53,273 nucleotides of DNA from Fragilaria crotonensis (Eukaryota > Bacillariophyta > Fragilariophyceae > Fragilariales > Fragilariaceae): contig JAKSYS010000432.1 of the NCBI GenBank assembly GCA_022925895.1, forward strand, positions 1 to 53,273, in the 5' to 3' direction. Each line of letters opens with the position of its first letter. Position 1 is the first letter of the stretch. The notes below the pieces were generated by a model, which saw only the letters and a list, made by a program, of their open reading frames with translations, made no database searches and was not told the origin of the DNA. Both the position numbers and the translations under genes were made by a program. Below, piece after piece: positions 29,110 to 39,572 of this stretch.

Positions 29110-30986
29110 GGTTGAGGCTCAAATATTCCCTTGCAGACCATCACTCCGCCGGTAACATTGAATGAGATTCTAAAAACGAGCCCCGGCAGAGCCATCGCTT
29201 TTCCTCTTCTCCTCTAACCCCTTTTCCCTATGCATATGCATACACTGTAGTAGAAAAATGGATGGCAGGGGTTCGCGGAAAAAAATCTCAGTTTACTCGT
29301 TTCGTCTTGGATGTCTAACTGTAATTGATACGCTATATAGGAAAAAGACGACGTTGATGTAAACGACGAAGGTGGGTGACGGTTAACGAGGTTTTAAGGA
29401 ACGAGTGCCAGATACTGGTACTTGTACTACCCTACCCCATGATTTCAAAAACGAGCAATCGGAGTTGACGACCATGTGTGTTATTCCTACTGGATGTGCT
29501 CAACAACAGTTCAATCCTGGGGTACTAGTACTGGGTACTACCAAGTACTCCGAGTACAAAGTACTATCAAACTCAATAGCAACTATGTTGTACTCGAGTA
29601 CCTGGTACTATCATACTAGCAAATATGCAAAACAGAGTTGGTATGTACTTGGCGTACGCGGCTACTTGTACGAGGGGTGTTATGGAGGGAAATCGTTTAT
29701 GGTACGTATACCAGTATCATGCCTGGTAAAGCATTCAAATACATATGCATACTTGATTTTGTTGGTTGATGATTGACGCGTGTTTGTCTTTTGTCTTGCA
29801 GAAAGGTGTATGCGTATATATATCTATATACGCATAGAAGTATGTAACCTTCTTCATTGATCCCAGTACACGTACTAAATGCAGTACTGTACTTGTATTC
29901 ATACTTCTACGCAGGAGTACAAGTACCACGTTGACTCATTCATTACTTCTATCATACGAAGCCTTCAAATGGTTATCGCACGGAGTTGCCAACCGTGTGT
30001 GTGATAAACGAAGAGATTTAAAAAAAAACTGTGTTTTCTGTCGCTATGATTTGTTATTTCCCTCCCGGCAGGCGGCAGGCGCGTTTTCATCCTTATTCAC
30101 GACTCCGCACGTATTGCCGGACCTTCCAGTACTGGTACCAGGTACGAGGGGCTTTTCGCTCGTACAGTACTCATGATAATAACGCCGCTATGGAACTCCA
30201 GAAGCACGCACCATCAAAGTACTGTAGTATATAGAAGTACTTATTACTACAGTATATACTATACACTAAGTATACTACGGAGTACATTCTAACGAGCAAC
30301 TACTACTGTAGTTCTAAGTACCCTACTACCGTAAGATTTTTTTCGACTGTATCTCAGGCGATAGTTTGCTTGCATCTCAGCGATCAAAATATATACATAT
30401 GGTTGTGTTTGTTGCAATTGGAAATGTGATGCTGACATGCTCAATAGGCTGCCATGTGAGTGGAGCAACAGGTGAAGTGGATGATATCTCCTCAACTTGT
30501 CGTAGTACTTCAACTGCGAGAATCATGTAAAGCTGAGAGCTTGAATTGCTTGATTCCGTGGTTTGGCATGAAGTTCGGTAGAGGAATATCGACTTGAAAT
30601 CTGCGAATGTAGTCGCATTCGATTGTCCACGATAAGACCTCTAAAACAAGTTCACAGCTAACCTCAATGTACCATTATCAGTTATACCTCCAGTGAACGA
30701 TAATTCTTCCCAAAGTCCCATGCCTAACTTATAACTAGTGACCGCCAAAGCGTTATCGAAGGTTGACCACAAGCGCAAGAAGTCTGCCACATGTGTAAGT
30801 CGAGGCGATGGATCAACAGCTTTAGGCTGATGAGGTCACACACATTACGATAGGTAGCGGTGACAAGGGTTACCAGGGGAATTTTGTTGTGTGCCTTGTC
30901 TCCACCTTTCTCATCTGGTTCATGCTCGTGCGTGTCAGCCTGCAATACGCTGAGATATCAGCACCCTTCCACTACTTTTGCCTTAT
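29110..30986. repeat. Long intergenic region dominated by GTAC words
   Basis: About 1.9 kb with no supported gene. 29400-29935 and 30125-30330 are dense in words such as TACTAGTACTGGGTACTACCAAG, AAGTACTCCGAGTACAAAGTAC and ATACTATACACTAAGTATAC. Several short frames (up to 123 codons) are translations of these words. 30340-30990 is more ordinary sequence without a gene and is the 3' flank of M11 copy 3. Confidence 0.5.
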
Positions 30987-33900
30987 TCAGACGGATTTGA
31001 CCCCATCGCAGATGTCACACGTCTCTGGACACGTCCCCGATATTGTTCTGTCCATACACAGCATAGCGTGTAACGTTGGTCGGAGCGACAGCCACTCACA
31101 GTCACGCATTTTCCCGTCCACGAGGAAGCGGCCTGATATTGAATCTTCGCAGTCATCTTTGCAGACTTGGCATGTCTCGGGACAGAGATCGCGCGCCTTG
31201 GATTCACTTGTTGCAGAGCACAGAATGGTGATATAGACAGGGCGCGCCGCAAGCCAAACGCATCTCTGGAATTGGTTCAGCTCTTCCACGTAAAATGCCG
31301 CGAACTTCTCGTCGTCGCAGAATGGTGCTGGACCTGGGGCAACTGGGGAACTAGTGGCGGTCGGAGCAGCTGTGGTTGGCAGCTGAGAAGCTATTGCATT
31401 AGGAACACCAGAGGGCGATTGACTTGGAACGTCGCAAATGTCACAAGTCTCTGGACAGTACAAAGATGCATCTGAAGAACCTGAACAGAGATCTTCCTTG
31501 AGTTCTGGCCTGAGTCGCAACCAAAGGCAATCGCGAATGTCCTCGCCAATGTAGAACTTCGAATCTGTATCAACGCAATCATCAACACAGAAACCACAAG
31601 TCTCAGAGCACGCGACAAAGCCTCTTTGTGTTGAACAGACTTCCGCCGCATACTCAGGCCGAGCTTGCAACCAAGCACAACGATGTTCCTCGTTCAAAGA
31701 AGGGACCAGGAAATATTCAAAGTCAGAATCATCGCAGACTTCTATCGAAGATTGTTCAACAGGAACTGATACGGAGGGTGGCGTTGGTGAAACTTTCACG
31801 GGAGCATCGATGGGTGCGACAGAAGGTCGAGCAGTTAGAGTCAAGTTGGGGGACACTGAGATAGGTGACGGGACAATCGTCGGCGCAGGAGTTTGCGGAA
31901 CTGGACTGGAACGTTGGGTGGGACTCCTTGTTGGTGAAGACTGCACAAAAATAAGATCCGGAGGGAAAAAATTCTGCCACAATCGTGGCACAGGAGCTGG
32001 CGTTGGTTCAGAGGTCGGGTCTGTCCCTGGCGGGGCAGCAGTAGGAGCCACCGGCGACGAAGTAGGAGTAATAGGCGCAGGACTGGGTCTCGGAGTCGGA
32101 GGCCAGGTTGGAAGCATTGTTGGGAAAACAGGAGCCGGAGTTGGAGAGACTGGTGCTGGGGTTGGTCGATCAGTCGGATCGTTGGTTGGCGAACCCGTGG
32201 GAGACATGGGGACAGGTGTAGGTGCCGCTGGCGCCGAAGTAGGAGCAACAGGAGCAGGACTGGGTCTCAGGGTCGGAGGCCGAGTGGGACGTGTCGTAGG
32301 AAAAACAGGCGCCGGGGTTGGAGGGACTGGCGCTGGCGTAGGTGGATCACTCGGTTCTTGAGTTGGCGACCCCGTAGGGGCCACAGGCGCCGGAGTTGGA
32401 GCAACAGGCGCAGGACTGGGTCTCGGAGTCGGAGGCATAGTGGGATGCATTGTTGGGAAAACAGGAGCCGGTGTCGGTGGCACCGGAGCCGAAGTTGGAG
32501 AGACAGGTGCTGGAGTTGGTCTGGGACTCGGAGGTCTGGTGGGGTCCATTGTTGGTAAAACGGGAGCCGGTGCTGAAGAAGACAATCCCGGAGGCGGACA
32601 AGTCGATGATTGTCCTTCCAATCGAATACTGACTAGTTTCATGTCGATACCATTCTCCTGGCTTGCCCCGCAAGCCTCGAAAGTAATGCTTCTTGAGACA
32701 CCAAAATCAATACTGGCTGTGAGCATGGGTGCTTCAACTTCGTGAATTCCTCCCAACATTTCGGATTCGCATGTGTCACAGGGTGATGGTATACCTTGTG
32801 TAATTGTGACATGGAAGGGTTTCTCACTAACGTCTTCGTTATAGTCCTTGGCGAAGTTGTACAGAAGATACGCGTTACCAACCTTCACTATGATTGGAGT
32901 TGTTCGCACTTGAAGCTTCCCATGGTCAACAAAGGCAGCAATGTTGCCAGTCCAAGGACCATCCTTGTCAGGGAAGATCTCAATTGTGTGCTCCGGAAAC
33001 CAGTTGAGTTGATAGAATTTTATGCCATTGAAGCACATTTTTGGACCCTCAAGCTGAGAGTAGCTTTTCCCCATCATACAAGATTTATCTTCATACTCAC
33101 GGCCCTGCTCATTAGAGTGCTGCAGCCCAAGTTGATGTCCGACCTACGAGACCAAGCTTGTCAGCAGAAGGCATTTGATTGACATAGATTTCCCCTACAG
33201 AATGACAACAGATAACACTCACCTCATGAAACGGGAGGGAATAGTAGCCACACCACTCGTCGTTAAAGTAGCTGAGAATGCCCTCTCCATAAGTGTAGCC
33301 AATCCACGAATCTTGCATACCAGCGGGCATGCAGAAGAGCACGTGATTGGAGACATCAGGGGTTCCGAAGGCAGCTACCAAGGACTCGAGTAACATATTC
33401 TCAATGGTAGTAGACATTGTTCCGCCCAGCACTGCTTGGTCGATGAATAGGTCCGTCACTCCATTCGTTATTCTTGCTCCTGCAGCTGGAACGAATTGCA
33501 GTTTTCCTCCCGAGCACTTGTCGTATTGCGATGCAAAGGACACAATGTCTCGCGAAAATATTTGTTTGGACACAAATTCATGTGCTAAAGAGTTGACAGA
33601 ATCGGACGATTGCACCAGGACTATCAATACAGTTGAGCTCCCCTCGGTGCGACTTTGCAGACGTCGTTCCGAATGTTCCAACACTTCAACTGTAGCATCC
33701 GGGGAGACATCTAAGAAATATCCATTTGTAGGATCATGAACAGCGGAAGCGCCCTTGATGTGGAGAATCGACTTCCCTGACTTCAATTCTTGTAAATTGA
33801 GTTGTTTCAACACGGAGTCAGGTATATCATACTTCATAGGAAGTCTCCCCCGCCGATGCAAAGGTCTGGCATCGGTAATCTTTGTGCAAGTGTTCATGGC

Positions 33901-34099
33901 TTCCATCCTCTCCAAAGCCTACTTGCCTTCCTATGAGAAACAGACATGTCACTCCCTCCAGTGAAGTCGCTTCTGACATTGATCTGACTGTATCGACATG
34001 TGCAGACACTTGATTTTGTAATGGTGCGTTTGCTTCAATCCCGTGAAAAAGCAAGAAACAGAGAAGTTGCTGAAGAAGAGTTGTCATAGGTCCTCTCAT
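30987..34099 (-). CDS. Gametolysin-like M11 metalloprotease (copy 3) with P-rich linker and four ShK-like domains, one frameshift
   Basis: The leader MTTLLQQLLCFLLFHGIEAN is a signal peptide. The frame from 34099 runs to SYEV. The body is then in the +1 frame (YDIPDSVLKQL) from about 33835, so one extra base breaks the propeptide; removing one G there would join them. An intron of 79 nt (33144-33222, GTGAGT...CGTAG) splits the zinc motif between HE and VGHQLGLQH. Next comes KSCMMGKSYSQLEGPKMCFNG, with the Met-turn. After IRLEGQSSTCPPPG there is a linker of about 200 residues made of PTPAPVFPT-type repeats. The C-terminus holds four ShK-like modules (RCAWLQARPEY...CSETCGFC; DCLWLRLRPEL...CPETCDIC; RCVWLAARPVY...CPETCQVC; DCEWLSLRPTL...CPETCDIC). 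A secreted protease is likely if the frameshift is an error. Confidence 0.75.
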
Positions 34100-36018
34100 T
34101 GTGAAATGGAGAGCGGAGAAAAGGGAAGATTACTTCCTGATGAACCAGAGGCTCGCAACGTAGTGCTTCAGCCCCTTGTGAGAAGAGGTTGTCGATCTTC
34201 CCAAGGATTGGCGTCGAATAAAAGTGGCGGCCGACGCAAGTCAGGGCCTGGTAGTACTACTCGTTTCTACTCCAGACAATGTACAGCTCCTCTAGAGTCT
34301 TTCTGAGGTTCTCTCACAGGTATGACATTCATGAACTTGGATTCGTCACCTATACGTCGAATGCAAAATCTTTTCAGCGCGTTATCACAGTATCGAGGAT
34401 TGAGTCTAACAGATTAGCATCCAATTTTGTCATGAACATTTATCGCACCACAGGACGGAAACGCGTCTTGTCGTTTTGCGATTCCATTATTTCATTCCCG
34501 AATCGGCAAATTGGGATACTCCAAGTCGGATTTTCTCTTTCACTAGCGTCGTTTAAACAAGAAAGCACATGCGCACATGCGGCATCCGGCCTTCCTATTT
34601 CGTATGTATCTACCAGTAGACTTCGAGCTCAAAATGTCATCGATTGCGGGTCGTGACTTGAGAAACAATATACCGGTATATTGTGCTAGCCATATGGAAT
34701 AATGTACTCCGAGTATGTCTGAAGTCATGACTATGCGCTTAATTCACACTTTCGACGTGGGGTGGAGGTCAGGGATTGGAAAAATAATACTGTCCCACGT
34801 TGAATCTGGTATTACAGTCCTCCAGTAGGTAGAATGGTATTGTGCTGTTGCACTGGGAGGTATTTTGGTATTGAAAAATCCTTCAGTCCGGTATGAATAT
34901 AACTTCTAGTCATTTTTCGAATCGCAGTACTTACTCGGTTCCATTGGTTTCGTCCGGTAGGTATAATGGTAGTAAAAACACTACAGTAACAGTAAACTTC
35001 AGTACTACAGTACAGAAATGAACCGTAAACACACTGATGCAGGACAGAACATTTATGGAAATTCCGACTGGTATTCCCGAACACCGGAATTCAAAATACT
35101 ACCGACTAAACTCAGTAGAAAATAACCAAGGGTCTTGGTTACTGGTTGGTATATTGCAACTCGCAGGTAACCAGTTATTGGGCATTTTAAAAATCACAGT
35201 AGTGGTACAGTATAATACCATCGGTATTTGGTTACCGGTACCGGTGGTTATTTACTTCCAATCCCTGGTGGAGGTTAAATGTTTAAGTTGATACTGTAGT
35301 ACTGGGAGTACTCACCAAGACGAAATGCAGCTACTTGGTACTTCAGTACCACAGTACGTCGTACTGTGCTTGCGAAAAAAGGCGATTGTGTGAAGACTGT
35401 GAAATGATACTCCGAGTACATATGTATTCGGAAAGGGTCGTACTAATTTGCAGGGCGTATTCGACCCGTATTGTGGTGAATTATTTATACTCGGAGTATC
35501 TGTTAAGGTAGAACAAACAAACCAGCAGATATGCCACAGTGGGGAAATGAAGGCTCCATACATGTGAGTGACGATAGCCAAATTTCCTTGAACAGGACCT
35601 TGGAGTATTTTGTACTACAGTAGTACAGTGATTTTGGTCCATCGAAAGCAACCAATGTTCCGGTGAAGTAAGCCAGGGACCAAGGATAATGTGCAATTTG
35701 CTCTCACCTCGGAGCTCGTACATAGTCCCGGACCATACGATGTTGTGCCATTATCTGGCAGACTGGCAGTACAAGAGTACGAGTAGCGCATGCTGCATAA
35801 CTGTTGAGCTCGGACAACAGTCTAGTCGCAGCAACGCGTCGTCTCCCTTGTCCAATACTAGCTAGCAACGCAGTCTTGTCAAATGCTAGTAGATCACACC
35901 CGACACCCACCATCATCACATCAACGGTCCACAAGACACCTCCGTCCTCCGCCTATGCATGATAATGTTCATACTTCCTTCTCTGTGATGAAGTACAGAA
36001 GATAAAAGCAGCTTTGAA
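34100..36018. repeat. Long intergenic region, GTAC words and diverged ATAATGGTA motifs
   Basis: About 1.9 kb. From 34660 to 35800 palindromic words recur: GTACTCCGAGTATG, ATACTCGGAGTATC, CAGTACTACAGTACAG and GGTTACCGGTACCGGTGG. A 125-codon plus frame at 34279-34656 has no recognisable content and is not supported. The last 300 bases are probably the 5' flank of the alpha/beta hydrolase at 36019. Confidence 0.45.
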
Positions 36019-37176
36019 ATGGACCGGCGGAAAATTTACATTCGGAAGCGAAGCGTAGTGATCACAGTCGTAGGCGCGTTCCTGTGCTTATGGGCTGTGA
36101 TCCTTGTATTCATCACTGTCTCAATTTCCGATATTCATAGAAAAGATGGATCCCGTCCATTTACCTCACAATCTGATGATAAAGTTCCCCATACTGACAA
36201 TGATGGAGCGACGCCTGTCTGGGGGAACGGCAGTGCGACTCGTATCCAACAGTACAGAAACGGTCTTTGCCATCCCTGACATCAAACCCATAAGAGGCGT
36301 CATTGTGCTGCTCCATGCATGTACACACAATGCCCTGAAATTCTTTTCAAAATCTCCCAAGTGCGCCCTGTGCGTGGGTTTGTCCGAAGAGCTTCGCATT
36401 GCCAGAATCTTGTTGGCGCGAGGATACGCCATTTTGGCGATAACGTCGCAAGATCGAATTTCGGGATGTTGGTCCAATCGCGATAAGTCCAACGTTGAAG
36501 CAGCGCTGATTGAGTTCCACTCCATTCTTAATCCATCCCTGAAGAATTCAGACCTGATTCCTTCCAACTCAATCGCGATCGGCGCCTCGTCGGGGGGGGA
36601 CGATTTGCCGCGGAATTGGCAGTTGACGGAGTTGTGAAGGCGGCCCTGGTCATGGTAATGAGTCTTGGACCCGTCCTTCGGGAACGATTGGCTACCATGG
36701 GTAACACTATGCCGTATATCTACCTTGCACCCATGCCGCGGGATGCACTAGCGACGCAGGCAACCATATCCGATTGTGACAGAATAAGCCATGTCGTGGG
36801 TGTGTCGTCGGAACGTCGTCTCATATTGGATACCACCACATGCGTTTCGTTGCCAGTGACAACTGAGTATCTTTACAAGCGTGTTCCTCACATAAGACGA
36901 GATATGGCGGACAAGATCGTACAAGCACTGTTGAAAGAGCAGCACTTGGACTCGAATTGGTTTTTGATCAAGGACCCAACCATTTCAAATTGGAGAAATG
37001 TGCTTCAGCAAAGTTGTGGTGAAAGTTGCTTGGAACATCAAAGCCTCGCACCTGGACTTAGCCCACTTGCTAAGGCACTTCACCGAGCTTGGGCGTTTCA
37101 TGAATACTGCTCGGAAGTTGTGGAGAAGGCTGTTGATTACTTTGAGAACGCCAGCGTGAATCAGATCGGAGGCTGA
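36019..37176 (+). pseudogene. Membrane-anchored alpha/beta hydrolase, two frameshifts in G runs
   Basis: Frame 1 from the ATG at 36019 gives MDRRKIYIRKRS and a hydrophobic anchor (residues 14-35, VVITVVGAFLCLWAVILVFITV). Near 36221-36225 (a run of five G) the reading moves to frame 2: VRLVSNSTETVFAIPDIKPIRGVIVLLHACTHNALKFFS, then GLSEELRIARILLARGYAILAI and IAIGASSGG, with a G-x-S-x-G nucleophile elbow. At a run of eight G (36592-36599) it returns to frame 1: RFAAELAVDGVVKAALVMVMSLG, ending near 37176 with ALHRAWAFHEYCSEVV. Both breaks lie in G homopolymers, so they may be sequencing errors rather than decay. Total length would be about 385 residues. The fold assignment is inferred from the strand-HA...GASSGG pattern, and the substrate is unknown. 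Confidence 0.65.
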
Positions 37177-38198
37177 ACAAAGAAGCGTCAGAATTGCCCC
37201 AACGCAAAGTCAGAGTTGTGATAATTGTAGGTATCCGTGTAGTCCATTTCCACGAGCCATATAGCTCAACTATGCCTCCTCGGAGTGTGCAACTAACTTC
37301 GTTTCGGCCGATCGGAGATGAGTCCCATTCCTGCGGGTTACCATCGAGTGATACAATTTTGCGCATACTTGTCGAATGCGTGACAACACTCATGTTTACG
37401 GTCACCGTGGCCGACTTTTCAAGTCTCCAATTGTTTTCTGGTGGAAGGTTTCTCGATGTGCTATTTTTTAACAGTGCAGGACTGTTGTACCTGTAACCTG
37501 TAACCTGTAACCTGTAACCTGTAACCCGAGTCCTGGTCCATATCAAGGTGCGCTACTACTATGTCATACTAGTAGAGAGAGCTTATTTAATAAATGTTTA
37601 AATGTTGGCATCGATAGTTTGAAATTTGAAACAGTGCCCTCCTACTAGCTACCGTAGTAGAGGACATAGGGTTACTGTAGTCGACGCATTTTCACACAAC
37701 TTCTACGGGTACCAGGTACCAGGTACTGCAGTTGATACGGTGATACTACAACACTACAACACGTCGTACTCCGAGTACGTCAAGGTTGAAGGTTCTTGTC
37801 TACGGTACCTGGTAGTTGACAGACTTTTAGTACCGCTCCTACGTATTTTTACTATCTACATTATTCAGTATGACACTTCACATTAGGCTAGTAAACAGTA
37901 TACGTCGTATCGTTACTGTCGTACGGGAATCATATCCCACTAGAAATTGCAACGATCGTTTTCATGTCGTTCGTTGCATAAACGACCATTTTCTCGCCCA
38001 ACGCTCGGCCTCGTACGACCTCTTCAGACGTACACCTTTTCAGACGTGCACTCTTCAGACGTGCACCGTTTCATTTGTGTTCCTGAGTGTTCCTCAGAAA
38101 CACTCATCAAACGAAGTTGATCACTCACTTGTGATCAACGATTTTCTCACAAATTTGTCAACCTGTAAATTTATTTAGTCCGGCCACCGATTTTAACA
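37177..38198. repeat. Intergenic with CCTGTAA heptamer array and GTAC words
   Basis: Five perfect CCTGTAA units occupy 37490-37524. From 37645 to 37915 there are words such as GGTACCAGGTACCAGGTACTG and GTACTCCGAGTACG. At 38020-38070 three diverged copies of CTCTTCAGACGTGCAC occur in tandem. No protein gene is supported. Confidence 0.55.
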
Positions 38199-38762
38199 AT
38201 GTACAATTTTACTCGCAGCGTAACTGACCATGACGACTTTTTACCCGCCGTCATCATGGTTCAGTCCCCCTGTAGCGATAGCCAGTGTACTAGTACCCAC
38301 TTGGCTACCGACGTCACCGTAGGACTCCACCCACGTCCACATACTGTAGTGTCACCTACGCGCAACGTAGCACCATCTACTTGCATCGTACCTACAGATA
38401 CTAGCACAGTTGCTTCGCCTACTAGCACTGTGTCTACGTCTACATGTACTGTAGTTACGCCTAGTCATACCGTAGCTCAGTATACCCGTCCAGTAGACTC
38501 CCACGCGTATACCGTCGCGTTTGCTACTAGCACTCCCGCTTCCTCTGCCGCTAGCGTAGCATCCAGTAGTCCTGAAACCGTAGCACCGGTCAACGTTCGT
38601 ACTGTAGCTACCGATACCGTCACCGTGACGTCACCACCTGTCTGCGACCCCGGTCTGGCGTGCGCCCGATTTAACCATGGTCTGGCCTCCACTCCGCGCT
38701 CGCACGCAGAATCTATCAGTAGTCTAGATTGTACTGTATGCCGAATGCCGTATGCGACCTGA
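38199..38762 (+). CDS. Possible Thr/Ser/Val-rich protein, or a chance frame in word-rich DNA
   Basis: A 187-codon frame from an ATG. The middle is a loose repeat of T-x-T-V-A/S and S-P-T (TDTSTVASPTSTVSTSTCTVVTPSHTVA), arising because ACTAGCAC, ACTGTAG and ACCGTAG words recur in one frame. The ends are less repetitive (MYNFTRSVTDHDDFLPAV and HAESISSLDCTVCRMPYAT). No signal peptide or domain is seen. It may be a de novo frame produced by the local word composition rather than a real gene. I give it low weight. Confidence 0.25.
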   Translation: MYNFTRSVTDHDDFLPAVIMVQSPCSDSQCTSTHLATDVTVGLHPRPHTVVSPTRNVAPSTCIVPTDTSTVASPTSTVSTSTCTVVTPSHTVAQYTRPVDSHAYTVAFATSTPASSAASVASSSPETVAPVNVRTVATDTVTVTSPPVCDPGLACARFNHGLASTPRSHAESISSLDCTVCRMPYAT

Positions 38763-39227
38763 AACATTTTCTTCAAACCCAGGATCGCAAGAATCCCTCT
38801 CTTCGTACGTATGGTACTGTGCTGTAGGTGGTACATGTACGTATGTCGTACGAGGTACAAGGAATAGGTGCTATGGCGGTATGTCATACTATGCATATGT
38901 ACTATCTACTGCATCGGTACTTGTACCTGGGACATCCGGAATTCCGGGTTAACCCAAACATTTCAAGTTTTTGGGGATACGAGTGATTCTTGTTGGGAGC
39001 ATGGCGGAACCGGTACAGAAGTACTGTACTGCCAGGCAGAGCTCCTACGAATTTTGTCCCAAAATATATCTTAGGCACAGACACCTGAACAAAAAAATAA
39101 TGTTGTTAACGGGATTTGTGGATATTTATAACGATCATGTAACGCCATAAGAAGATGGAAGGCGCCAATATTCCTTCTGCGCCGGCCGGCCGCAAGCTCA
39201 AGTTTGGATGTAAGGACATCGCTCTGA
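38763..39227. repeat. Word-rich intergenic DNA, left flank of the tandem array
   Basis: 38800-39030 holds words such as GTACATGTACGTATGTCGTACG and GAACCGGTACAGAAGTACTGTAC. A GC-rich GCGCCGGCCGGCCGC stretch at 39179-39193 marks the left side of the array that follows. No gene is seen. Confidence 0.45.
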
Positions 39228-39572
39228 ACACGATTTCCATTGAACCGATTTCGATGAACCAGATTTCCGATGAACCGATTATGATGAACCAGATTTTTAA
39301 TGAACCGATTTTGATGAACAGGATTTTTAATGAACACGGTTTCATGAACCTGATTTGTTAAGAATACAGATATTGAACCGGGACTCCTTATGACCAAAGA
39401 AATGAATCGGGATTCTTAATTAACCGAAGAAAATAACCGTATTCTAAATGACCGAAAAAATGAATCGGGATTCTTAATGAACCGGAAAAATGAACCGGGA
39501 TACTTAATGAACCGGAACAATGAACCGGGATTCTTTATGAACCGAAATAATGAACCGGGATTTTTATTGAAC
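39228..39572. repeat. Imperfect tandem array of TGAACCG units
   Basis: The left part (39228-39360) repeats units of about 18-20 bases of the type TGAACCGATTTTGATGAACC. The right part (39370-39572) repeats units of about 30 bases built from AATGAACCGGGATTCTT. Both share the core TGAACC. A minus-strand frame through the left part gives a periodic peptide (VHQNRF-IKNLVHHNRF) that I take as a by-product. GC-rich CCGGCC stretches lie on both sides (39179-39193 and 39581-39600). Confidence 0.8.

Noticed and set aside
33827-33845. Programmed +1 frameshifting shared by M11 copies 1 and 3
   Set aside because: The shifts lie at different places with no common slippery motif, so errors or decay are simpler.
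34279-34656. 125-codon plus frame with an ATG
   Set aside because: No recognisable domain, ordinary composition, and located in a GTAC-rich intergenic region.
39071-39397. Periodic minus-strand protein (VHQNRF-IKNLVHHNRF)
   Set aside because: It is the translation of the tandem array, and the period follows the DNA repeat.
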